Assembly: GCA_016719605.1 (NCBI GenBank)
Contig: JADJYW010000012.1
Span: 186,001 to 250,000 of the forward strand
Direction: 5' to 3'
Source: Lewinellaceae bacterium
Lineage (GTDB): Bacteria > Bacteroidota > Bacteroidia > Chitinophagales > Saprospiraceae
Length of the DNA stretch: 64,000 nucleotides
The notes below the pieces were generated by a model, which worked only from the letters and a program-made list of their open reading frames with translations, searched no databases and was not told the DNA's origin. The translations under genes were made by a program, and so were the position numbers. This document shows positions 53,511 through 63,272 of this stretch, in pieces. Every line of letters starts with the position of its first letter. The stretch's first letter is position 1.

Positions 53511-54377
53511 ATGAAAAACTATCTCGCTCTTGTCAAGTTCAGTCACACACTTTTCGCCATGCCGTTTGCGCTGGTAGGCTTTTTTATCGGCACAACCGAA
53601 AACGGCGGTACCCTGAACTGGAAATTACTGGGACTGGTGGTGTTGTGCATGGTGTTTGCCCGCAGTGCGGCTATGGCATTCAATCGCTGGCTCGACCGCG
53701 ACGTGGACGCAGCCAATCCGCGCACCCGAATGCGGGAAATTCCGGCAGGCATCATTTCTCCGCGAGCGGCGCTGCTGTTCGTGGCGGGCAATTGTCTGCT
53801 GTTTATCGCCACCACTTTTTTTATCAACCCGATCTGTTTTTTTCTTTCGCCGGTGGCGCTGGCAGTGGTACTCGGCTACAGCTACACCAAGCGGTTCACC
53901 TGGCTCTGCCACCTCGTACTTGGGCTGGGACTGGCTTTGGCGCCGGTGGGAGCCTACCTCGCGGCGACCGGGCATTTTGGCTGGGTACCTGTATTGTACG
54001 GCTTCGCGGTACTGCTTTGGACCGGCGGGTTCGACGTGATCTACGCGCTTCAGGACGAAGAGTTTGACCAAAGCCGGCGGCTGTACTCCATTCCCGCCTT
54101 TTTTGGAAAAGCGCGCGCATTGCGTATTTCGGAGTGGATGCACCTCGGAACCGCCGCCCTGCTGGTACTTGCCGGCGGGCTGTTGCACAAAAATTTGCCA
54201 CAGGCCCACGAATTGTCGTGGATCGGGACGGGCATTTTTTTGGCGCTGCTCGTTTATCAGCACCGCCTGGTAAAACCAAACGACCTGAGCCGGGTCAACC
54301 TCGCCTTTTTTACTACAAACGGCATTGCCAGCCTCGTTTTTGGCGCACTCACCATTCTGGATCTGCTTCTGAATTAA
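53511..54377 (+). CDS. UbiA-family prenyltransferase, probably for menaquinone synthesis (MqnP-like)
   Basis: The ATG at 53511 gives 288 residues with about eight membrane spans. The first Asp-rich motif is NRWLDRDVDAANPRTRMREI (N58, D62, D66) and the second is DVIYALQDEEFDQSR; both bind the prenyl diphosphate through Mg2+. Homologs are commonly called 4-hydroxybenzoate polyprenyltransferase, but with mqnB in the same genome a role in the futalosine menaquinone route (MqnP) is more likely; this is inference. Divergent from fabH. The final TAA shares TTAA with the stop of the convergent amidohydrolase gene. Confidence 0.85.
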   Translation: MKNYLALVKFSHTLFAMPFALVGFFIGTTENGGTLNWKLLGLVVLCMVFARSAAMAFNRWLDRDVDAANPRTRMREIPAGIISPRAALLFVAGNCLLFIATTFFINPICFFLSPVALAVVLGYSYTKRFTWLCHLVLGLGLALAPVGAYLAATGHFGWVPVLYGFAVLLWTGGFDVIYALQDEEFDQSRRLYSIPAFFGKARALRISEWMHLGTAALLVLAGGLLHKNLPQAHELSWIGTGIFLALLVYQHRLVKPNDLSRVNLAFFTTNGIASLVFGALTILDLLLN

Positions 54378-55621
54378 TACTGGAGCATGTTGCCCTCCTT
54401 CACGGCAAAGGCAATGTTGCGCAATTTCAACAAATTCTGGAGCGGGTTGTCGTTCAGAACGAGGAAAGTAGCCTCGTACCCTTCTTCGAAGCGGCCGATT
54501 TTCCGTTTGGGAAAAATGGCCTGGGGTGTGTTGATGCAAAAGATTTTGATAGCCTGTGCATTGTCCAACCCGTCAAACTGGAACCAGTAGTTGATCTCTG
54601 CGCGAATGGTGCGCTGCGGATCGTCCGAGCCGACAATGACCTGGACGCCGTTGTCGAGCAGGCGTTTGAGTAGTTTGGCATGTATCTGCTGGATATTGGG
54701 GCGTGTTGTTTGGGTTTGCATGCGCGACAACAAGGGAATCACGGGCGTTTTTTTCTTAGCCAGGGCTTTCAGGTCGTCATCGGTGAGGTCATATTTTATG
54801 CCGTCGCCCGTTCCGTCCCAGTTGTGGCCCGGCAAATTGGCGAAACCATCCACACCAATTTTGAGGCCGAGGCGGACATCTTCGGCCGTTTCCACATGAG
54901 CAAATACGCGCAGGCCGGAGCGGTGCGCCTTTTTTATGATAGCCTTGGCAGCGGCGGCCGTCAAGCCCTTCGTTTCCTTACCGCCATTGTTTTGCGCATC
55001 AAGCAGGTAGATGGAAATGATATCGGGAGACTGTGCGAGCGCCTTTTTCCAGATGCCGTCGGCGGCTTTGCGGTTGTCCACAAACCAGTATGCATCGCCC
55101 AGCATGCTGCGGCCTTCGCGGATGGTGCTGTATTTTTCTGCCCATTCGGCCGGGTTTCGTATGCCTTGTGCGGGGGCCTCCTGCAACAGGAAGGGGTATC
55201 CGAGGGTACAAGTGAAGCCGCCGTTGGCGAAAGTTACATCCGGCGTTTCTTTTTGACGAGCAGGGGATTCTGCTCTTTTCCGTCCTTCGCGAGTGTTGCT
55301 CAAAACCTGGAGGTAAAAAACCCCTTCCTTCGAGTAGGCTTGCAATTGCTGGATGGCCGACAGGTTTTCGGAGAGGCTGGAACAGAATGCATCGCCCAAT
55401 GGCGGCACTACCCAGCGCCCGGCAAGGTCTACTACAGCATCTATCCGGGCGGGTATTTTTTGGGTGAGTTTGCCGTCAACGCTGTACCAGGTAGCCGGCT
55501 CGAACTTGGTGCCATCGAACCAGTTGCCATTGTCAAATTGATGAACAGGGGTATTGTTTTGAGCAAAAAGAGTTGCAAAACAGAGGATTAAACCTGGCAG
55601 GAGAAGGATCGTTTTTGTCAT
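54374..55621 (-). CDS. Amidohydrolase-superfamily protein lacking the HxH metal motif
   Basis: A 415-residue protein with a signal peptide (ILCFATLFAQ). Its fold matches metal-dependent amidohydrolases: composite beta-sandwich parts, FAHVETAEDVRLGLKIGVDG, a barrel-end VGSDDPQRTIRAEI, and the final IGRFEEGYEATFLVL. Where the family has D-A-H-x-H after the first strand, this one reads PPLGDAFCSSL, so the first two metal ligands are missing. It may be inactive or use another chemistry. The -7 element TATTTTTG is 33 bases upstream. Confidence 0.75.
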   Translation of the reverse strand: MTKTILLLPGLILCFATLFAQNNTPVHQFDNGNWFDGTKFEPATWYSVDGKLTQKIPARIDAVVDLAGRWVVPPLGDAFCSSLSENLSAIQQLQAYSKEGVFYLQVLSNTREGRKRAESPARQKETPDVTFANGGFTCTLGYPFLLQEAPAQGIRNPAEWAEKYSTIREGRSMLGDAYWFVDNRKAADGIWKKALAQSPDIISIYLLDAQNNGGKETKGLTAAAAKAIIKKAHRSGLRVFAHVETAEDVRLGLKIGVDGFANLPGHNWDGTGDGIKYDLTDDDLKALAKKKTPVIPLLSRMQTQTTRPNIQQIHAKLLKRLLDNGVQVIVGSDDPQRTIRAEINYWFQFDGLDNAQAIKIFCINTPQAIFPKRKIGRFEEGYEATFLVLNDNPLQNLLKLRNIAFAVKEGNMLQY

Positions 55622-55654
55622 GGATGGATAGGTGTGGAATGAAAACAGGGGGCA

Positions 55655-55662
55655 AAAATAGC
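55655..55662 (-). promoter_or_regulatory. -7 element of the amidohydrolase gene
   Basis: TATTTTTG exact match on the minus strand, 33 bases upstream of the ATG at 55621. No good -33 match. Confidence 0.4.
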
Positions 55663-55677
55663 CCGCCCCGACACGCT

Positions 55678-56466
55678 TTAGTTGCTTTTTCGCGGGGTGT
55701 TTGGTTCTTCAAAATCAATTCTTCCGCCCCACATCCGCATTTGGCTGATGATCCATTGCTGTCGCCGCCGGACGATACCGGAGGGTTTGCCGGGATTGCG
55801 TTTGAGCGGATTGGGCAGCACGGCGGCGAGTAGTGCGGCCTCTGTGGTGGTCAGGTTCCGGGCATTTTTTTTGAAATAATGCTGCGCAGCGGCTTCTGCG
55901 CCGTAGATACCGTCGCCAAATTCGATCACGTTCAGGTAAACGGTCATGATGCGCTCCTTGCTCCAGAGCACTTCGATCAGGAACGTAAAATAGACCTCCA
56001 GCCCTTTTCGTATCCACGAGCGCGAGGGCCAGAGGAACACGTTTTTGGCGGTCTGCTGGCTGATGGTGCTCGCTCCCCGGATGCGCCGCCCCCGCTTGTT
56101 GTGCTGGTATGCTTTTTCAATGGCATTAAAATCAAAACCCGTGTGTTCGAGAAACTCCTGGTCTTCTGCACAAACCACGGCCAGTTGTAGTTTTGGCGAG
56201 AGTGCGTCAAACGATACCCAGTCCTTGCGCCAACGCGTTTCCCGGTCGGGGTCGTCGGCCTGCTCGAACCAGCGGATAACCATGAGCGGCGTGCAGGGTA
56301 TCGGTAAAAACCGGTACAAAATGGTCAGGCCAATGGTGATGCCGAAAAACCAAAGCGCCAGGCGGAATACCAGACGACGAAAATAAAGTCCCCACCGCAA
56401 GCCACCGGCCTCCGTTCTGGGGATGGAACGGTACCAGCGTCGCAGCCTGTTTTTTAGAAAATCCAA
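55678..56466 (-). CDS. mtgA: Monofunctional biosynthetic peptidoglycan transglycosylase
   Basis: Polymerises lipid II into glycan strands without a transpeptidase domain. The 262 residues have one N-terminal membrane span (about 33-53), then the GT51 motifs: AVVCAEDQEFLEHTGFD (with the catalytic Glu), GASTISQQTAKNVFLW, KGLEVYFTFLIEVLWSKERI (with the second Glu) and YLNVIEFGDGIYGAEAA. Length fits MtgA. Likely acts at the outer face of the inner membrane. Confidence 0.93.
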   Translation of the reverse strand: MDFLKNRLRRWYRSIPRTEAGGLRWGLYFRRLVFRLALWFFGITIGLTILYRFLPIPCTPLMVIRWFEQADDPDRETRWRKDWVSFDALSPKLQLAVVCAEDQEFLEHTGFDFNAIEKAYQHNKRGRRIRGASTISQQTAKNVFLWPSRSWIRKGLEVYFTFLIEVLWSKERIMTVYLNVIEFGDGIYGAEAAAQHYFKKNARNLTTTEAALLAAVLPNPLKRNPGKPSGIVRRRQQWIISQMRMWGGRIDFEEPNTPRKSN

Positions 56467-56586
56467 AGCGATGTATGATTTACGTTTATGGAACGAGTAC
56501 TCCTGCTAACTTTGTAGCCTTTTAAAATCAGGCAAATGTCTTAAAAATCACAACCTCGTTCATCATTCATCGCTCTTCCCTGAAAA

Positions 56587-56904
56587 ATGGCGTTTTTGCT
56601 TTTCTATATTACGCATCCCGATGAAGAAACTGCGCGCCGTATCGGAGGCGAGCTTGTCCGCAAACGCCTCGCAGCCTGCGCCAATGTGTTCCCCATCAGC
56701 AGCGCGTATTGGTGGGACGGCGCCGTGCAACAAGAAGGCGAGTGGGTCTCTGTCCTGAAAACCCGGACGGAACTGGAAGCCGAGCTGGAAGCCGCTATCC
56801 GGGACGCTCATCCCTACGAAACACCTTGCATTCTTCGTTTCCCCGTGCGTGCCAATGCCGACTACGAACAGTGGATATTTGACTCGACCCGGGACGCGCC
56901 ATAA
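56587..56904 (+). CDS. cutA: CutA-like divalent-ion tolerance protein
   Basis: A 105-residue ferredoxin-like-fold protein with the family motifs LVRKRLAACANVFPISSAYWW, EWVSVLKTRTE, and HPYETPCILRFP. CutA forms trimers and has been linked to copper tolerance, though its molecular role is unclear. Length is normal. Start at ATG 56587, downstream of the divergent mtgA. Confidence 0.9.
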   Translation: MAFLLFYITHPDEETARRIGGELVRKRLAACANVFPISSAYWWDGAVQQEGEWVSVLKTRTELEAELEAAIRDAHPYETPCILRFPVRANADYEQWIFDSTRDAP

Positions 56905-56963
56905 CCCCCGACAACTTCGGCACAGTCTTCGTTGTTTCCTTGTTTTTTAAAAATGAATCGTAC

Positions 56964-57506
56964 ATGAACAAACTCGTTTTCTCTTTTCTGCTGATCACTA
57001 TCGGCCTTTTCGCCTTGCTCGCCTTCAAAAGCGGTACAGAACCCGCCCCCGCCGCCACCAACCTGAAATGGTACACCTGGGAAGAAGCCACGGCACTCAA
57101 CAAAACCAAACCCCGGAAAATTTTTGTGGACATTTACACCGACTGGTGTGGCTGGTGCAAACGCATGGATAAATCCACGTTTACAGACGAAAAAGTGGCA
57201 GCCTACCTCGCCGCCAACTACTATCCGGTAAAACTCAATGCGGAGCAAAAAGCCGACATTCTGTTCAACGGAGAATCGTTCAAATTCGTGGAAACAGGAA
57301 ACGGTAAAGGGGTTCATACCTTGGCCTACGCCCTGCTGGACGGTAAAATGAGTTACCCTTCTATGGTTTATCTGAACGAAAAGTACGAGCGCATTATGAT
57401 CTCGCCCGGCTACAAGGAAGCGCCCGACATGCTCAAGGAACTGACCTTTGCCGCTGAGGAAAAATACAAGACCACCAACTGGGAAGAGTACCGCAACCAG
57501 CGGTAA
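56964..57506 (+). CDS. Thioredoxin-fold protein with CGWC site, membrane-anchored
   Basis: The ATG at 56964 gives 180 residues: an N-terminal hydrophobic segment (LVFSFLLITIGLFALLAF) and a thioredoxin-like domain with active-site DWCGWCKRMD, similar to the DUF255/thioredoxin_7 type. The cis-Pro loop is MSYPSMVYLN. A TTG at 56940 would add eight residues before the signal and was not chosen. It probably works as a periplasmic or outer-leaflet disulfide reductase. Confidence 0.85.
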   Translation: MNKLVFSFLLITIGLFALLAFKSGTEPAPAATNLKWYTWEEATALNKTKPRKIFVDIYTDWCGWCKRMDKSTFTDEKVAAYLAANYYPVKLNAEQKADILFNGESFKFVETGNGKGVHTLAYALLDGKMSYPSMVYLNEKYERIMISPGYKEAPDMLKELTFAAEEKYKTTNWEEYRNQR

Positions 57507-57544
57507 GAAATCCTGGAACGTGTTAAAAACTTAGTGCAGAGCAC

Positions 57545-58585
57545 TCACACCACCGTTATCAGCACATCCTGTTGCTCGATCAAAAAGCCCAAAGGCTTCA
57601 GATCAAATCCGGCGTCCGCTGCTGTTTTTTCAAATTCAGCCTCAAAGCCGGGCGCCACAGCTACCAGTAAGCCGCCACTGGTTTGGGGGTCGGCGAGTAT
57701 GTTGCGTTGCAAGTCGTTGGCGCCGGCAATATGGTGCCCGTAGCTATCCCAGTTGCGGTTCGTACCGCCGGGCACACATTTTTCTCCAGGTAAAAATCCA
57801 GCACAGCGCGGTCTATCGTCGGCACCGAGTCGAACTGGACCACGGCGCAGGCGTTGCTGGCTGCGCACATTTCCGACAGGTGGCCGAGCAGTCCGAATCC
57901 CGTCACGTCTGTCATGGCCTGGATGTAGGGTAACAATCCGAAGCGCGCACCCACTTTGTTGAGTATTTTCATACTGGCAGGAGCAATGCCGGCGTGTTCG
58001 GGCAAGAGCACGCCTTTTTTTTGAGCGGTGGTCAGAATACCTACGCCGAGTGGTTTGGTGAGGTACAGTTTTGCGCCTGCAGTGGCGCCCCCGTTTTTTT
58101 TCAAATGTTCGATGCGCACGCGACCGGTGACGGCCAGGCCGAAAATCGGTTCAGGACTGTCTATGCTGTGGCCGCCGGCTAAGGGAATGCCCGCCTCGGC
58201 ACAGGCACTGCGCCCGCCCTCGATCACCCGATTGGCTACCTCGGGAGGCAGGGTGTTGATGGGCCAACCCAGAATAGCGATGGCCAGAAGGGGCGTGCCG
58301 CCCATGGCATACACGTCGCTGATGGCGTTGACGGCAGCAATGCGCCCGAAAGTCCTCCGGGTCGTCCACAATGGGCATGAAAAAATCCGTGGTGCTGACG
58401 AGACCCGTGCCGTCGCCGAGGTCGAAGACGGCGGCGTCGTCGCGCTCTTCGTTGCCGACGAGCAGTTGGGGGAACGCCTGTTGGGGTGTGCCGGCGCTCT
58501 GGAGAATATGATCGAGCACGGCAGGTGCAATTTTGCAACCGCACCCGGCGCCGTGAGAATACTGCGTGAGTTTGTATTCGGTCAT
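57545..58585 (-). CDS. selD: Selenophosphate synthase (two frameshifts)
   Basis: Makes selenophosphate from selenide and ATP. ATG at 58585 gives LTQYSHGAGCGCKIAP with the catalytic Cys15 and Lys18 (Cys form, not Sec). The first break is in the A3 run 58349-58351: with one base fewer it reads PEDFGRIAAVNAISDVYAMG. The next part has GGHSIDSPEPIFGLAVTG and TDVTGFGLLGHL. The second break is the T5 run 57779-57783, where one extra base gives LEKKCVPGGTNRNWDS and the end LADPQTSGGLLVAV. All family blocks are kept over about 347 residues. It follows the TonB receptor gene by two bases. No other selenium gene is in the window. Confidence 0.85.
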
Positions 58586-58587
58586 GG

Positions 58588-60866
58588 TCAAAATTGCAGC
58601 GTCATGCTCAAACTCGGCAGGATCGGAAGTTGGTCAACGCGGTCGTAGCGCACCCGGTCAAAATAGAAGATATTGGCCCGGTCGTAAGCGTTTGTTGCCG
58701 ATGCCGTGATTTCCGCTTTGGCGTGTTTGGTAAACTCGATCGTACGCTTGACGGACAGGTCGAGGCGGTGGTAGTACGGCAAGCGGCCGCCGTTGCGGAC
58801 ATCTGAGTACAGGATGCCGAGGTCGCCGTTTCCGCCAAGCACATCGGTGCCGATACCGTTGCCAAAATTGAAATTGGTGAAACAGCCTTGTGTTTGGGTG
58901 AACGGGAAGCCCGAACCGAGGTTCCAGCGGGCGCCAAACTCCCATTCTTTTTTCTTGCCCGCCTGATAACTCGTTACCAGGTTCAGGTTGTGGCGACGGT
59001 CGAATACCGGCGGGTATTCCTGTACACCGTCGGAACGGGTCACGAAACCAAGCGAGTACGCGCCCCAAACGTAAAACCGCCTGGCCTCCCATTTCATGGA
59101 AAAGTCCAGGCCATACGCGTTGCCGGTTTCCACCACATAGTTGGGGTCTTGCGGCAGCAGTTTGTTGCGGTTGAGGGTCAGCAACTGGGTGAAATCCTTG
59201 TAGTAGCCCTCTACGTTCATCTCGAAATTGTTGGTGACATCCACCTCGAAACCCGCTACGCCGTGTATGGATTTTTGCAGGCGGTGATCCACACGCTCGA
59301 AGGCAGAACCGGCCTTGTAAACCGTTTCTTCCGGGCCGGACAGGAATCCGACAAACAGGTTCACAATGTCCCGTTCGTTCACCGTGGAGAGCAGGTTTTG
59401 GGAATACAGGCCGCCGGCCGCCTTGAAGCGGATCTTGTCCGAGATATTGTATTTCAGGCCGAGACGCGGTTCGGGCGATGCATCGCCGAGCGATTGGTAG
59501 TATTGCAGCCGGAAGCCCGGTTCGATTACGAGTGCCCCGATTTTGCGTTTCCAGCGCAGGTAAAGACTGATTTCTGTAGTGTTTTCGACCTGCTCGATAC
59601 GCAGTCCGCGGAAGTTTTCAAAAGCAAAATCCGTTTTGAAACCCGTCATTTCGAGGCCGTACTTGAGTTCGTTGTTGCGGTCGAAGTTGGTAAAATTCAG
59701 GCCGCCGTAAAAACCGTTGATGCCGCTGGTGCGCGGCTTGCGGTCGGCTTCCACGATACGCGAGTTGTAGCCGGAATAGGTCAGGGTGCCGCCAACGATG
59801 GTGTTGGAGTTGGTTGGTACCAGAGTAAAATCAAAGCCGCCACCGGTGCTTTCCCAGCCGAAATCGGCAATATTGAATTTGACGCCGTCGTCGTAACTAA
59901 ACCCGAAGAAATTAACCTTGCTGCCGTTGCCGGAAAGGAGGGACAGTTTCCCGTACAGGTCGCGGTAGTTGAACGGGATACCTTCGCCGTCATTGACATT
60001 TTTGTAAAACGTGGGCGCTGTTTGGTCTATGAGTGCTTGCTTGCCGGAGAGGACAAACGACACGCTCGCACCGCCATCTTCCCGGAGCGGGACGATTGGC
60101 CCCTCGATCATGGCCCTGGCCTGGAAAGGGCTGGCCGACACAAGACCGGAAAGGCGCTTGCGGTTGCCCTCGCGTGTTTTCACGTCCACGATAGCCGAAA
60201 TACGGCCGCCGTAGTCGGCATTGAAACCGCCGGTAAGCACGTCCACGTTTCGGATGAGTTCTGTTTCAAAAACAGAGAAAAATCCGATGCTGTGGAAGGG
60301 GTTGTAACGGGTCATGCCGTCGAGCAGGATCGGTTTTGGACAGGCGATCCGCCGCGGATGTAGTTGCCCGCCCTGGTCGCCGGTGAAAATTACACCCGGC
60401 AACACCGTCAGGTACTGGCAATGTCGGACTGCCCTCCGGTGGACGGCAGGAGCGGATCTGCTTGGGGGGTCACAGTCAGTTTGGATACTTGCACTTGCGA
60501 TTTTGCCTGCTCCTTCCGGCCACTGATGACTACCTCTCCCAAACTGGAGCCGCTTTCCAGCAAGTAGATTGTTTTGTAAACAATTTCGCCCTTGGCAATT
60601 TTGATATCGGCCACGAAGTCGTCGTACCCCAGATAGGTCACTTTTATTCGGTACTGTCCGACGGGAATTTCTGCGATAGAGAAAAAACCATTGACATCTG
60701 TAGCGGAACCCACGTTTGCCCCTTCGATCTGAACGGTGGCAAAGGCGAGGGGTTGGGCAGATTCCTTGTCATAAACATTGCCACGGATCGTTCCTTTGTC
60801 CGCTTTTTGAGCCGTCATTCCGAACGGCAGGCACAGGAGTGCGAGTAGTAAAAAACAATTCTTCAT
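58588..60866 (-). CDS. TonB-dependent receptor (three frameshifts)
   Basis: Outer-membrane uptake receptor of about 760 residues from ATG 60866. It has a signal peptide (CLPFGMTAQ), a carboxypeptidase-regulatory-like beta sandwich (about 25-105; KGTIRGNVYDKESAQPLAFA), a TonB plug, and a 22-strand-type barrel with the aromatic end ILPSLSMTLQF. The plug breaks near 60417 (C lost; proper text DIAQYLTVLPGV), near 60360 and near 60332 (proper text YIRGGSPVQNPILLDGM); downstream text is unbroken. Strong -7 site TATCTTTG is upstream. Substrate is unknown. It is followed two bases later by selD. Confidence 0.8.
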
Positions 60867-60887
60867 CAATACCTTGTTTGAGGGCGG

Positions 60888-60895
60888 CAAAGATA
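60888..60895 (-). promoter_or_regulatory. -7 element of the TonB-selD operon
   Basis: TATCTTTG exact match on the minus strand, 22 bases upstream of the ATG at 60866, in a 90-bp gap between two receptor genes. Confidence 0.5.
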
Positions 60896-60956
60896 GTCGT
60901 AGCAGGCGTTTCCGTGTACAAGGAAAAAGATTGTAGCAGACAAAGAGTTTGTTCGC

Positions 60957-63272
60957 TCAAAAGCGCATTTCCACCCCTGCCGAAAAACTTCTGCCCGGCA
61001 TTCGGTAGCGCTCCAGTTCTTCATACTGCGCGTTGTTCAGGTTGTTCACCGCAAAATAGCAGGTTGGGCCGCCGGCAATGGTGTAGGCTAATTTGGCATT
61101 GGCTACGAAAGCCGCACCGGGTTCGCTGCCGGGGTAGATAAATACCTCCTCAATTCGGCTGCGGTAGCGTGCATTCAGGTTCAGCACGAAGCCCCGGTGG
61201 CGGGCGGTGGCCGATGCACCGAGGGTGTGCCGCACCTTGTAGGCAAGCGCATCGTTGATGCGACCGACGGAAATATCGCGGGCATCCAAAAAGGTGTAGG
61301 ACAGTTGCAGGTTTAGGTAGTCCTTCCATTGCTGACGGTACGAAACCTCCACGCCTTGCATGAGCGCTTCCTTGAGGTTCACTACCTGATAAAGCAGCGG
61401 CTCCAGCGGGTTGGACAGTTGCTGGAACGAGATCAGGTTATTGTAGCGGTTGTAAAAAAATGCCACATCAAAGGTGCCGCCCGGGAAGGGCGTCATTTTG
61501 GCGCCGAGCTCCGTAGAAAGGGTCAGTCGCTCCGGACGCAGGTCGGGATTGGGCAAAAACGCGCCCGCGCCCGCCTGGCTCAAATTTGATGAAACCGCTC
61601 AGATGGCGGATCCCGGAATGCCTGCGCAAGCAGCATCCGAACTGAAAAATTGGGCCGGGCCTGAAGTACAGCAACGCCACCTTCGGACTCACATTCGATT
61701 CCTGCACTTGCCCGAAAATACGGTAGTGGTCGTACCGGATACCCGCAGTGGCCGTCAGGCGGTTGCTGAGTGTCACTTCATCCTGCACATACACGCCCGC
61801 CCCGAGGGCGCGATGCTCGCCGTACAGAAAACTGTCGGGGGCGCCCAGGACATAATCACCCTTCACGTCCAGCCCGGCGATGAGGTAGCGAACAAGTTGC
61901 TGAGCGAAGTATTCCACCCTGCGACATTGCCCAGCCGCCGCGTGCACGCTGTGGAACTTGAACGATTGGTTTGCCGAGATTGATGTTCGTTGCCGTCGTT
62001 GCCCGGTCGCTGTCGAAAGTGAACAGCGAGGAATTGCAGTGGTAAATGCGCAGCGTATTTAATCCGGTCGTTCGGAGTGGCGGCATAGTACAGGTCGGCG
62101 TTGAACTCGCGGCGGTCCTGGTAGTCGTCCTGCTTGAATTCGGCTGCACTGTACGCCTGCCGTTTGCTGAGCCAGGTAGCCGGCGCATCGCTGTACATCC
62201 GGTTGGCATTGGCCGACAACTGGAGGGTACGCCGGGGACTGATCGCCCAGGTCGTTTTCCCGAAAAAATTGTAGAGGTCGAAGCCGGTTTTTTCTTTGTG
62301 CCCGTCGTCCGATTTCCAACTACCGTCCAGCAGCCAGGAAAACTTGCCCGCCTGACGGCTGTGGCTGATATCCACGGAATGGAAGTCGTTGTAGCGGCGG
62401 TATCCGGCGGATTGTGGGGCGTGGTTGTAGGCGCCATAGTTGAGATGGAGCCGGGTTTGGGGTACGGCATCCGCCTGGCGGGTGATGACGTTTACTACGC
62501 CGCCCATGGCGCTGGAACCGTACAGGGAAGAGTATGCGCCCCGCACCACTTCGATGCGTTCGATGGAGCTAAGCGGCACCAGATTCCAGAGTGCGCCGCC
62601 CGACTCCGGGCTGAGCGCAGGGCGACCGTCAATGAGCAGCAACACGCGGTTGCCGATACCGCCGCCGGCTACTTCCGAGGCGCCGCGGATAGAAAATGCC
62701 TGCACATTGGCGCCTCCGGAGCGGGTGACCACCACGCCCGGCATATCATCGAATGCCTGATCGAACGTTGTAATCCGGCGTTCCTGAAGTTGTTTATTGG
62801 AGATCACACCGATGCTCGCAGGCGCCAGTTTGATGGCCTGGGAGCGCAGGCTTGCCGTCACGACGACTTCGCCAACAGGTAGTGCTACCGGCTGAAGTAC
62901 CATCGCTATCCAGTGGCGTTGGCCGGCGACTACTTCCACGTCTTTTGCCACGAAGTCCTGATAGCCGAGGTACGAGGCAACCAGTGTGTATGTGCCTGCC
63001 GGCAAACCGGTCAGACGGAAGTCGCCGGTGGGTTCGGCCATGCCCCCGAACGGGGCATCCAGCAAGCGGACGGAGGCCAACGGCAGCGCTTCTCCGGTTT
63101 CAGCGTCCCGGATGGTGCCTTCGATACTGCCCGATGCGGTCACCGGTAAAACAGCGGACGCGGCTTGCTGCCCCTGCGCGGATACGCACAGGAAACAAAC
63201 AAGCCACGTCCACGCCACATTTTTTAAAATTTCAACATGCACGATCGACAGGCTGCGGTTGGTCGCGGGCAT
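60957..63272 (-). CDS. TonB-dependent receptor (three or more frameshifts)
   Basis: Outer-membrane receptor, about 770 residues. From ATG 63272 it has a signal peptide, a carboxypeptidase-regulatory-like domain (SGSIEGTIRDAETGEALPLA), a plug (FDQAFDDMPGVVVTRSGGAN, IRGASEVAGGGIGNRVLLLI, VVRGAYSSLYGSSAMGGVVN) and a barrel, with NPDLRPERLTLSTELGAK and the end SFSAGVEMRF. The frame changes near 62050, near 61990 and between 61600 and 61660, and readable barrel text occurs in each frame in turn. Plug type resembles BtuB/siderophore receptors. Its ATG overlaps the upstream lipoprotein stop (TAATG). Confidence 0.78.

Noticed and set aside
58888..60363. 491-codon plus-strand frame opposite the first TonB receptor
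   Set aside because: Shadow of the receptor barrel. The encoded text has no family signature and lies wholly inside a gene with clear plug and barrel motifs.
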